A stretch of DNA of 64,000 bases from an uncultured Clostridia bacterium (GTDB lineage: Bacteria; Bacillota; Clostridia; Christensenellales; Borkfalkiaceae). Positions 55,865 to 63,316 of this stretch are shown piece by piece; positions within the stretch are counted from its first letter, which is position 1, and every line of letters begins with the position of its first letter. Where the stretch lies: NCBI GenBank assembly GCA_944359365.1, contig CALVST010000001.1:113356-177355 (forward strand). Direction: 5' to 3'. The position numbers and the translations under genes are program-made. The notes under the pieces are model-generated. The model made no database searches, was not told the DNA's origin, and was given only the letters and a program-made list of their open reading frames with translations.

Positions 55865-57772
55865 ATGGTCATCACATTGAAAGGGGGAGACAAAAAGGAA
55901 TATCCGTCTCCCGTAAGCTGCAAACAGATCGCGGCGGACATCAGCGAAGGTCTTGCCCGCGCAGCCGTCGCCGCCAAGGTGGACGGGCATCCGGTAGACC
56001 TCGCGCACGTCGTGGAAAACGACGCGGAGGTCGAGATCGTCACCCTGAAAGATAAAGAGGGGCTCGACGTATACCGCCACACGACGGCGCACGTCCTCGC
56101 GCAGGCGGTAAAGGCGATCTATCCTACCTGCAAGCTCGCCATCGGGCCTACCATCGAGAACGGCTTTTATTATGACATCGATTTTCAGACGCCCATTACG
56201 CAGGACGACCTTTCCAAAATAGAAGCGGAAATGAAAAAGATCATCAAGAGCAATCTGCCCGTCGAGCGGTTCACTCTGCCCCGGAACGACGCGATCAAGC
56301 TGATGACCAAATTTTCCGAAAAATATAAGGTCGCACTCATCAAAGACCTGCCCGCCGGCGAAGAGATATCTTTCTATAAACAGGGCGATTTTACCGACCT
56401 TTGCCGCGGCCCGCACCTGCCTTCCACGGGCAAGATCAAGGCGTTCAAGCTGACGAGCATCGCGGGGGCGTATTGGCGCGGGAACGAAAAGAACAAAATG
56501 CTTACCCGCATTTACGGCACGGCTTTCGCCAAAAAAGAGGAACTCGACGCCTATTTCGCCATGCTCGAAGAGGCGAAAAAGCGCGACCATACGAAACTCG
56601 GCAAAGAGCTCGGACTGTTTGCCATGATGAACGAGGGCAAGGGATTCCCGTTTTTCCTTCCCAAGGGCATGGTGCTCAAAAATACGCTCGTAGACTATTG
56701 GCGGCAGATACACACCCGCGAAGGGTACGTCGAAGTGCAGACGCCCATCATCCTCAACCGCAGCCTTTGGGAAACATCCGGGCATTGGGATCATTATAAA
56801 GAGAATATGTACACGACCAAGATCGACGGGGAAGACTGCGCCATCAAACCGATGAACTGCCCCGGCGGCATGCTCGTATACAAACTTACCCCGCACAGCT
56901 ATAAAGACCTGCCTATCCGCATGGGCGAGCTCGGCATCGTGCACCGCCACGAAAAGAGCGGGCAGCTCCACGGGCTGTTCCGCGTCCGCTGTTTCACGCA
57001 GGACGACGCACACATCTTCATGCTGCCCGAACAGATCACCGACGAAATAAAGGGCGTCGTGCGTATCATCAACGAAGTATATACGCTCTTCGGGTTCAAG
57101 TACCATGTAGAGCTTTCCACCCGCCCCGAGAACAGCATCGGCAGCGACGAAGATTGGGAGGCAGCGACGAACGCATTGCGCGCCGCTCTGGACGAGATGA
57201 ACCTGCCTTACGTCGTGAACGAGGGCGACGGCGCTTTCTACGGCCCGAAGATCGATTTCCATTTGCAGGATTCCATCGGCAGAACGTGGCAGTGCGGCAC
57301 GATCCAGCTCGACTTCCAGCTCCCGCAGCGTTTCGAGGCGGAGTATACGGGCGAGGACGGGCAGAAACACCGCCCGATCATGATACACCGCGTCGTATTC
57401 GGTTCCATCGAACGCTTTATAGGAATACTCATCGAGCATTATGCGGGCAAATTCCCCGTATGGCTTGCCCCCGTGCAGGTCAAAATTCTGCCCGTTTCCG
57501 ACAAATCCGCAGACTATGCGAAGCAAGTCGAGTCGGCGCTCAAAGCCAGGGGGCTCCGCGCGGAAACGGATATGCGCAACGAAAAGATAGGCTATAAGAT
57601 ACGCGAGGCACAGCTGGAAAAAGTGCCTTACATGCTCATCATCGGCGACAAAGAGCGCGAAGAGGGCACCGTTTCCGTCCGCATGCGCGAAAAGGGCGAC
57701 GTGGGCAGCATGCCTCTCAGCGAGTTTGCCGACAAAGTGAAAAAGGAAAACGACGAAAAGACGGTTTTTTAA
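55865..57772 (+). CDS. thrS: Threonyl-tRNA synthetase
   Basis: Class II synthetase. I start it at ATG 55865 behind AAGGAGAG, giving 635 residues; longer readings only extend into the T-box leader. In order: a TGS domain (1-60), an editing domain (about 65-240) with HTTAHVLAQAV, a catalytic core with zinc ligand Cys in PMNCPGGML, motif 2 FRVRCFTQDDAHIF and a motif 3 region HRVVFGSIERF, then the anticodon-binding domain. Its expression is controlled by the T-box leader just upstream. Confidence 0.97.
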   Translation: MVITLKGGDKKEYPSPVSCKQIAADISEGLARAAVAAKVDGHPVDLAHVVENDAEVEIVTLKDKEGLDVYRHTTAHVLAQAVKAIYPTCKLAIGPTIENGFYYDIDFQTPITQDDLSKIEAEMKKIIKSNLPVERFTLPRNDAIKLMTKFSEKYKVALIKDLPAGEEISFYKQGDFTDLCRGPHLPSTGKIKAFKLTSIAGAYWRGNEKNKMLTRIYGTAFAKKEELDAYFAMLEEAKKRDHTKLGKELGLFAMMNEGKGFPFFLPKGMVLKNTLVDYWRQIHTREGYVEVQTPIILNRSLWETSGHWDHYKENMYTTKIDGEDCAIKPMNCPGGMLVYKLTPHSYKDLPIRMGELGIVHRHEKSGQLHGLFRVRCFTQDDAHIFMLPEQITDEIKGVVRIINEVYTLFGFKYHVELSTRPENSIGSDEDWEAATNALRAALDEMNLPYVVNEGDGAFYGPKIDFHLQDSIGRTWQCGTIQLDFQLPQRFEAEYTGEDGQKHRPIMIHRVVFGSIERFIGILIEHYAGKFPVWLAPVQVKILPVSDKSADYAKQVESALKARGLRAETDMRNEKIGYKIREAQLEKVPYMLIIGDKEREEGTVSVRMREKGDVGSMPLSEFADKVKKENDEKTVF

Positions 57773-57804
57773 ATATTTTCTTGGAAAAACATACTTAAAA
57801 TCGT

Positions 57805-57833
57805 TTGACAATGCCAATAAAAATTGGTATGAT
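57805..57833 (+). promoter_or_regulatory. Promoter of infC-rpmI-rplT
   Basis: A perfect TTGACA (57805-57810), 17 nt, then TATGAT (57828-57833), about 195 nt before infC. Confidence 0.88.
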
Positions 57834-57839
57834 ATTCGG

Positions 57840-57973
57840 GTAAAGCAGAAGGAACCTTCTCGCCTTGCGGCAATTGCGCTTGCAAGTGCACCGATATATC
57901 AGAGCTGAGCGCGCATATATTGTGCGTCCGATTCGATATTTACGGCGAGGTCTTTTGCGGCCCCGCCTTTTTT
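57840..57973 (+). promoter_or_regulatory. Leader with attenuator upstream of infC (L20-type autoregulation likely)
   Basis: The leader begins with a small hairpin (GAAGG/CCTTC near 57850) and ends with a terminator-like hairpin, GGCGAGG (57944-57950) with CCCCGCC (57961-57967, one mismatch), followed by six T residues, still 55 nt before infC. A transcription attenuator here is how L20 regulates this operon in Bacillus; the same is inferred, not shown. Confidence 0.65.
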
Positions 57974-58028
57974 CGTGTAACGGCGGGCATCCTGTACCGA
58001 TAAAAAATGAAAAGGAAGGTATAAACGT

Positions 58029-58544
58029 ATCAAAACACAGCATCAGGTCAACGGAGATATCCGCGACCGTGAAGTGAGAGTTATCGGTGAAGACGGGCAG
58101 CAGCTCGGCATCATGAGCGCGCAGGCTGCGCTGCGTCTTGCGGAAGAGAGCGATCTTGACCTCGTAAAGATCTCGCCCACGGCAAATCCGCCGGTGTGCA
58201 AGATCATGGATTACGGCAAATACAAGTTCGAGCTCGGAAAAAAGGAAAAAGAATCGCGCAAAAATCAGAAGATGGTCGAAGTCAAAGAGGTTCGCCTTTC
58301 CATGACCATCGACACGAACGATCTGAACGTAAAATCGCGTCAGGCGCAGAAGTTTTTGGAAGCGGGCAACAAGGTCATGGTTTCCATACGACTGCGCGGC
58401 AGGCAGAACGCGCATCCCGCGCTCGCCATCGGCGTGATGAACAGATTTTTTGATACGTTGGAAGGAAAGGGCGCGATGGACAAAAAACCCACGGCAGAGG
58501 GCAGAAACATTTCCATGCTCTTATCTCCCGCGGCGAAACAGTAA
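58029..58544 (+). CDS. infC: Translation initiation factor IF-3 (probable AUC start codon)
   Basis: The conserved IF-3 N-terminus (VNGDIRDREVRVIGEDGQQLG) extends upstream of the first conventional start (GTG 58074), which would cut it off. Reading upstream in frame, the only well-placed codon is ATC at 58029, 9 nt after AAGGAAGG (58012-58019). This gives 171 residues, the normal IF-3 length. infC uses a non-AUG start for self-regulation in many bacteria (AUU in E. coli), because IF-3 rejects such codons. The N-domain, linker helix and C-domain (KFLEAGNKVMVSIRLRGRQ) are complete. Confidence 0.88.
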   Translation: MKTQHQVNGDIRDREVRVIGEDGQQLGIMSAQAALRLAEESDLDLVKISPTANPPVCKIMDYGKYKFELGKKEKESRKNQKMVEVKEVRLSMTIDTNDLNVKSRQAQKFLEAGNKVMVSIRLRGRQNAHPALAIGVMNRFFDTLEGKGAMDKKPTAEGRNISMLLSPAAKQ

Positions 58545-58611
58545 ACAGGTTTTCTTACCGTGCGGCGGCTCAGCTTGCGCGGCATGATAAAAATTTCGGA
58601 GGACAAACAGT

Positions 58612-58815
58612 ATGCCTAAACAGAAATCCCATAGCGGTTCCAAGAAGCGTTTCGACATAACCGGCAGCGGCAGAGTCAAAAGGGCGCAGTCGGGCAAGAA
58701 CCACAAGACGGGCGACAAAACAAGAAAGAGAAAGAGAAGTCTGCGCCAGACGGCGTTCGTCAGCGAAACGCAGGAATTGACGGTCAAGAACCAGCTCATT
58801 CCTTACAAGAAATAA
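58612..58815 (+). CDS. rpmI: 50S ribosomal protein L35
   Basis: A 67-residue, very basic protein with the L35 pattern: PKQKSHSGSKKRF at the N-terminus and KRKRSLRQTAFVS in the middle. It lies between infC and rplT, the universal bacterial order. A GGAGG site precedes it. Part of the large subunit. Confidence 0.97.
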   Translation: MPKQKSHSGSKKRFDITGSGRVKRAQSGKNHKTGDKTRKRKRSLRQTAFVSETQELTVKNQLIPYKK

Positions 58816-58834
58816 GTTATAAGGAGTAATAGTT

Positions 58835-59188
58835 ATGCGTATCAAAAGAGGTGTAAACGCTGTTAAAAAGCGCAGAAAAATATTCAGGCTTTCCAAAGGC
58901 TATTTCGGTTCCAAGAGCCGTTCTTACAGGATCGCACGCGAAGCGGTCATGAAGTCCCTCATGTATGCCTACATCGGCAGAAAGAGGAGAAAAAGAGATT
59001 TCCGTCAGCTGTGGATCGCTCGTATCAACGCGGCTGCGCGTATGAACGGGCTTTCTTACAGCAAATTCATGCACGGTTTGAAGGTCGCGGGGATAAACCT
59101 GAACAGGAAGGTCCTTGCCGATATCGCCGTCAACGACGCGGCAGCCTTCGCCGCCCTTGCGGAAAAGGCGAAAGCCGCCATAGCATAA
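58835..59188 (+). CDS. rplT: 50S ribosomal protein L20
   Basis: A 117-residue basic protein with conserved [26 protein letters not shown] and [13 protein letters not shown]. It is needed early in 50S assembly and is the probable autoregulator of the operon through the leader near 57840-57973. The usual length is about 117-119. A strong terminator follows. Confidence 0.97.
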   Translation: MRIKRGVNAVKKRRKIFRLSKGYFGSKSRSYRIAREAVMKSLMYAYIGRKRRKRDFRQLWIARINAAARMNGLSYSKFMHGLKVAGINLNRKVLADIAVNDAAAFAALAEKAKAAIA

Positions 59189-59194
59189 CGCGCG

Positions 59195-59235
59195 AAAACC
59201 TTCTTAGCGATTTTTTCTGTTAAGAAGGTTTTTTG
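59195..59235 (+). terminator. Terminator after rplT
   Basis: A 12-bp perfect stem, AAAACCTTCTTA (59195-59206) with TAAGAAGGTTTT (59221-59232), is followed by T residues. Confidence 0.93.
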
Positions 59236-59242
59236 TATTCAC

Positions 59243-59965
59243 ATGATAACGTCACGGCAAAACGAATTCGTCAAGCGCGTCGCGTCGCTGAAAGATAAAA
59301 AGTACAGGGCGGCGCTCGGCGAATATATCATAGAAGGCGAAAAGCAGGTGCGCGAGGCGCGCGAGAGCGGGCAGAAGATCGAATGCGTCGTTCTGTCCGA
59401 AAAGTATGCGGGCGACGCGTTCGGCGATGCGAAAACAGTCACCGTTTCGGACAGCGTTTTCAAAAAACTGTCCGAAGAGGCAGCGCCGCAGGGCATTCTT
59501 GCCGTTTTGAAACTGCCCGAAACAAGTCTTTTGCCGCCGCGGGGGAACAGTCTTCTTTTGGACGGCGTATCCGATCCCGGAAACCTCGGTACGATCATCC
59601 GCACCGCAAACGCGGCGGGGTATGAAGATATTTACCTGCGCGGCTGTGCCGATCCCTATTCGCCCAAATGCGTGCGCTCGGCGATGAGCGGCATATTCTT
59701 CGTGCGGCTGCATCGCATAAGCGAGCTCGGCGGAATATTTGACGGTATTCCGCTCATCTGCGCGGATATGGGCGGCGAGGATGTGTTTTCCTTCCGCGCA
59801 CCCGAAAAGTTTTGCCTTGTGATAGGCAACGAGGCGAACGGCGTGAGTGAAATGGTGCGCGCGCAGTGCGACTTTACGGTGCGCATACCCATGCGCGAGA
59901 GCTGCGAAAGTCTGAACGCAGGCGTTGCCGCGGGGATCCTTATGTACGGACTGCGCCAAAAATAA
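59243..59965 (+). CDS. TrmH/SpoU family RNA 2'-O-methyltransferase
   Basis: A 240-residue SAM-dependent methyltransferase. An N-terminal substrate-binding domain (about 1-95) is followed by the SPOUT knot with LDGVSDPGNLGTIIRTANAAG, LVIGNEANGVS and IPMRESCESLNAGVAAGIL. It probably methylates a ribose in 23S rRNA or tRNA, as YsgA/RlmB-like proteins do; the site cannot be read from sequence. Its place after rplT is common in Firmicutes. Confidence 0.93.
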   Translation: MITSRQNEFVKRVASLKDKKYRAALGEYIIEGEKQVREARESGQKIECVVLSEKYAGDAFGDAKTVTVSDSVFKKLSEEAAPQGILAVLKLPETSLLPPRGNSLLLDGVSDPGNLGTIIRTANAAGYEDIYLRGCADPYSPKCVRSAMSGIFFVRLHRISELGGIFDGIPLICADMGGEDVFSFRAPEKFCLVIGNEANGVSEMVRAQCDFTVRIPMRESCESLNAGVAAGILMYGLRQK

Positions 59966-60007
59966 GCAAGCAATGAAAAGTGCCTTATGGCAATGATAGG
60001 TGAGCGT

Positions 60008-60430
60008 ATGTTAAAAGGTATACCGAAAATCGTAAGTCCCGCTTTATTGAAGGTTTTGTGCGAAATGGGGCACGGGGATGAAATTGTTATTGCCGACGGA
60101 AATTTTCCGTGCGAAAGCATGGGGACGCGCGTCGTGCGCGCCGACGGCATCGGCGGTGAGGAAATGCTGCGTGCAGTGCTCTCTCTCATCCCGTTGGATA
60201 CTTATGCGAAAGAAAATTTTATCCTCATGCAGACGGTTGCGGGAGATGCTAAGCCCGATATTTGGGACAGCTACAAAAAAATAGCCGATTCGTGCGATGA
60301 CAATGTGCGCGTCGGCATGGAAGAACGTTTTGCTTTCTATGAACGTGCGAAAAAAGCGTATGCGGTGATCGCCACGGGCGAAGAGAAAGTTTACGCGAAC
60401 ATAATACTGAAAAAGGGCGTCGTCCATTGA
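60008..60430 (+). CDS. RbsD/FucU family sugar mutarotase
   Basis: A 140-residue protein of the FucU subgroup (MLKGIPKIVSPALLKVLCEMGHGDEIVIADGNFP in order, split by conserved His and Asp). I choose ATG 60008 because FucU proteins begin MLKGIPK and AGGTGAG lies just before it; ATG 59987 adds seven residues. Such proteins interconvert anomers of fucose or ribose. No fucose genes are adjacent, so the physiological sugar is open. Confidence 0.88.
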   Translation: MLKGIPKIVSPALLKVLCEMGHGDEIVIADGNFPCESMGTRVVRADGIGGEEMLRAVLSLIPLDTYAKENFILMQTVAGDAKPDIWDSYKKIADSCDDNVRVGMEERFAFYERAKKAYAVIATGEEKVYANIILKKGVVH

Positions 60431-60458
60431 CGCTTATTCCAACGAGAAGGAGATCTAT

Positions 60459-61199
60459 ATGTCAGGACACAGCAAGTGGCATAACATTCAGGCGAAAAAG
60501 GGCAAGGCGGACGCCGCGCGCGGACGCATATTCACAAAACTCGGCAGAGAGATCGCCGTTGCGGCTAAGGGCAATCCTAACCCCGATACGAACAGCAAAC
60601 TCGCCGATGCGATCGCCAAGGCGAAGGCGAATAATATGCCCAACGACAATATACAGCGCTGCATCAAAAAGGCGGCTGGCGAGCTCGGCAGCGTCAACTA
60701 TGAAACGCTCGTATATGAGGGCTACGGCCCGGGCGGTTCGGCGCTCATCATCAACACGCTTACGGACAACAAAAACCGCACCGCCGGCGATGTGCGCAGC
60801 ACCCTTTCCAAGTGCGGCGGTGAGCTCGGCAGTACGGGATGCGTGTCGTATATGTTCAGCAATAAAGGATTGCTCGTCATCGAGCGCACGCTCGAGCTTG
60901 ACGAAGATACCGTTACCGAGTACGCGATAGAGGCGGGCGCAGACGACATCGTCGTGCAGGACGACGTTTTCGAGGTTTACACCGATCCTTCTGCGTTTTC
61001 TTCGGTGCGCAAGTTCCTTGAAGAAAAGGGCATTGAATTTTTAGAGGCCGACGTCAGGCAGATACCGCAGAATAAAGTTACGCTGAGCGCGGAAAACGTG
61101 GAAAAGTTTGAAAAACTTCTCGACAAGTTGGACGAGCTCGACGACGTGCAGGACGTGTATCACAACGTAGACCTGCCCGAAGACGAGGAAGAAGAGTAA
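60459..61199 (+). CDS. yebC: YebC/PmpR family regulator
   Basis: A 246-residue protein with the full YebC layout: SGHSKWHNIQAKKGKAD at the start, the domain with YEGYGPGGSALIINTLTDN, and an acidic C-terminus (DLPEDEEEE). Long known as a probable transcription regulator; more recent work links the family to translation at proline stretches. It is preceded by GAAGGAG. A stop codon is followed by a symmetrical repeat, then proA. Confidence 0.95.
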   Translation: MSGHSKWHNIQAKKGKADAARGRIFTKLGREIAVAAKGNPNPDTNSKLADAIAKAKANNMPNDNIQRCIKKAAGELGSVNYETLVYEGYGPGGSALIINTLTDNKNRTAGDVRSTLSKCGGELGSTGCVSYMFSNKGLLVIERTLELDEDTVTEYAIEAGADDIVVQDDVFEVYTDPSAFSSVRKFLEEKGIEFLEADVRQIPQNKVTLSAENVEKFEKLLDKLDELDDVQDVYHNVDLPEDEEEE

Positions 61200-61205
61200 A
61201 AAATC

Positions 61206-61236
61206 AGTTATGTCAGGTACTTTGCCTGACATAACT
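61206..61236. repeat. Inverted repeat between yebC and proA
   Basis: AGTTATGTCAGG (61206-61217) and CCTGACATAACT (61225-61236) form a perfect 12-bp stem with a 7-nt loop and no T run. Related TGTCAG-CATAA sequences occur elsewhere in the window. Confidence 0.65.
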
Positions 61237-61265
61237 CGCATATTATGGCGAATACGGAGGGGAGC

Positions 61266-62501
61266 ATGACTGTAAAAGAAACCTGCCTGAAAGCGAAGGA
61301 ACATTCGGGCGAGATCGCCTTTGCAGGCGAAGACAAAATGAATATGATGCTGATCGCGGCGGCGCACGCGCTGCGCGATCATGCGGGTTATATCATCGCA
61401 GAGAATCAAAAGGACGTGGACGCATGCACGCGCGGACCGCAGTTTGCCGACAGGCTGATGCTGAACGAAAAGCGCATAGACGGCATTGCGGCGGGGCTTG
61501 AAAAGCTCGTGCAGCTCAAATGCCCCGTGGGCGAAGTTTTAGAAGAGCGCGAGCTTTACAACGGTCTGCATCTTCGCCGCGTCCGCGTGCCGCTCGGCGT
61601 GCTCGGCATCATTTACGAGGCGCGCCCCAACGTTACGGCAGACGCGATCGGCCTTGCGATAAAAAGCGGCAACGCGGTGGTTCTTCGCGGCAGCAAAGAC
61701 GCGCTCCGCTCGAACAAAGCGGTCACGTCCGTCATCAAAAACGCCCTGCGCGAGTCGGGGTTCGATCCTGAATTTATTCAGCTCATCGAGGATGCGACGC
61801 ACGAGGGCGCGACCGAATTTATGCGGATGAACGGCATTGTAGACGTGCTCATTCCCCGCGGGAGCGCATCGCTCATTCAGAACGCAATTAAAAACGCGAC
61901 CGTTCCCATCATTGAAACGGGCACGGGCAATTGTCACGTTTATTTTGAAAACACGGCGGATATCTCCAAAGCCATCCCCATCCTTATCAACGCGAAGACG
62001 CAGCGCACTTCCGTCTGCAACGCCTGCGAGAGCCTGCTGCTCGACGAGGAATTTGCGGGAAAACATCTTAAAGAGATCGTTTCGGCGCTGCAAGAAAAGA
62101 ACGTCGAGATCGTTGCCTGCGAAAGGTGCAGAAAGTTCATGCCCGAGCTTGCGGCGGCAACGGAAGAGGATTTTTATACCGAATTCCTCGATTTAAAAAT
62201 TTCGATCAAAATTGTAGACGGCGTAGACGAAGCGATCGCGCACATCAATAAATACGGCACGCACCACAGCGACAGCATCGTGACCGAAAATGAGCAGGCT
62301 GCGGATAAGTTCCTCGAAATGGTCGACAGCGCCGCCGTATATGTCAACGCGAGTACCCGCTTTACCGACGGCTTTGAATTCGGTATGGGCGCAGAGATGG
62401 GCATATCCACCCAAAAACTGCACGCGCGCGGGCCTATGGGGCTGAAAGAGCTGACTTCCTACAAATATCAGATACGCGGAAACGGACAGATACGCGGATA
62501 A
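61266..62501 (+). CDS. proA: Gamma-glutamyl phosphate reductase
   Basis: Second enzyme of proline synthesis; it reduces glutamyl-5-phosphate to glutamate semialdehyde with NADPH. I use ATG 61266, 5 nt after GGAGG, giving 411 residues (the family norm is about 415); ATG 61245 adds seven. The aldehyde dehydrogenase fold shows YEARPNVTADAIGLAIKSGNAVVLRG and the catalytic cysteine in TSVCNACESLL. proB is not next to it, so it must be elsewhere. Confidence 0.96.
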   Translation: MTVKETCLKAKEHSGEIAFAGEDKMNMMLIAAAHALRDHAGYIIAENQKDVDACTRGPQFADRLMLNEKRIDGIAAGLEKLVQLKCPVGEVLEERELYNGLHLRRVRVPLGVLGIIYEARPNVTADAIGLAIKSGNAVVLRGSKDALRSNKAVTSVIKNALRESGFDPEFIQLIEDATHEGATEFMRMNGIVDVLIPRGSASLIQNAIKNATVPIIETGTGNCHVYFENTADISKAIPILINAKTQRTSVCNACESLLLDEEFAGKHLKEIVSALQEKNVEIVACERCRKFMPELAAATEEDFYTEFLDLKISIKIVDGVDEAIAHINKYGTHHSDSIVTENEQAADKFLEMVDSAAVYVNASTRFTDGFEFGMGAEMGISTQKLHARGPMGLKELTSYKYQIRGNGQIRG

Positions 62502-62511
62502 TAAGAAATTT

Positions 62512-62540
62512 ACGAGGCGCAAAATATTTTTGCGCCTCGT
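62512..62540. terminator. Hairpin after proA (probable terminator)
   Basis: A near-perfect repeat, ACGAGGCGCAAAA (62512-62524) with TTTTGCGCCTCGT (62528-62540), puts the T residues inside the stem, so it can work in either direction. Confidence 0.75.
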
Positions 62541-62911
62541 GTATATTTGCCGCAAAAGTGCAGATAATACTATTGTCAGCAGCAATAAGACAGGTTTGTT
62601 GAATAAGAGATTTATGAGAAGAGTTTGTCGTAAACATTGCTGCTTTCATATAAAGTCACGCTTTGAATGCGGCAAAAATTATTTATGTTGAGATCGGCTT
62701 GTATTGCGTTATGAAAGCGCATTCGGCGAAGATTTTGATATGAAAAAATGCACCCGCAGGAGAGAGCGGGGCAATTTGTGAGAGGAAAGACGTAAGCGAT
62801 TATGTGTTTCCTCTTATTTTGTTCTAAAAAAGAGGGCGGACGGATTATTTCTGCAAGTTTACAAACTTTTCCGATTATGCTATAATGTAACCATCTAAAA
62901 CGGAGGTGCTT
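62541..62911. other. Gene-free stretch between proA and the next operon
   Basis: I see no coding frame with a start and ribosome-binding site. It contains a weaker hairpin, AGAGGAAA (62781-62788) with TTTCCTCT (62807-62814), followed by TATTTTGTT, and a promoter at its right end. The composition is AT-richer than the flanking genes. Confidence 0.7.
62858..62886 (+). promoter_or_regulatory. Promoter of the Ig-like/MBL operon
   Basis: TTTACA (62858-62863), 17 nt, then a perfect TATAAT (62881-62886) with an extended TGC just before it. The gene starts 25 nt downstream. Confidence 0.88.
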
Positions 62912-63316
62912 ATGGCACGAAAAAGAAGCAGCGTTTCCAAGACTGCCGAACAAGCGGTCAAAAGATCGCACCCCGCTACCGTGATATTGACGATAGTATT
63001 TCTTATCGTCGGTATCGCCGCGGGCGTGCTCGTTTCGAAACAGCTTACCAAAAACGACGAGTTCATACTCAACGGAGAAAAGACGGTGCAAATGGAAGTG
63101 GGCGGCGCGTTCGTTGACGAAGGCGCTACGGTCATCTCCTTCGGCAGGGATATCTCTTCCGGCGTTCAGGTGGGCGGCGACGAGCTGAACGTGCAGCAGG
63201 AGGGCATTTATCAGCTCATCTATACGGTAGACGATATCCGTTGGGGCGAGTATCAGCTCGTGCGCGTTATCATCGTCGGAAACCCGGAAGGGGCGGAGGA
63301 TTTTCTGAATGGCTAA
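62912..63316 (+). CDS. Membrane-anchored protein with small Ig-like domain
   Basis: A 134-residue protein, ATG 62912 behind GGAGG. A basic N-terminus precedes one transmembrane helix (about 22-42, ATVILTIVFLIVGIAAGVLV), then an outward-facing beta domain of about 85 residues (ILNGEKTVQMEVGGAFVDEGA, IYQLIYTVDD) resembling the DUF5011/Ig-like repeats of Gram-positive surface proteins. It overlaps the next gene by 8 nt. The function is unknown; it may help hold or present the exported hydrolase encoded next. Confidence 0.85.
   Translation: MARKRSSVSKTAEQAVKRSHPATVILTIVFLIVGIAAGVLVSKQLTKNDEFILNGEKTVQMEVGGAFVDEGATVISFGRDISSGVQVGGDELNVQQEGIYQLIYTVDDIRWGEYQLVRVIIVGNPEGAEDFLNG

Noticed and set aside
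58074-58544. infC starting at GTG 58074
   Set aside because: It would remove the conserved IRDREV segment of IF-3 and has no ribosome-binding site; an AUC start at 58029 fits both.
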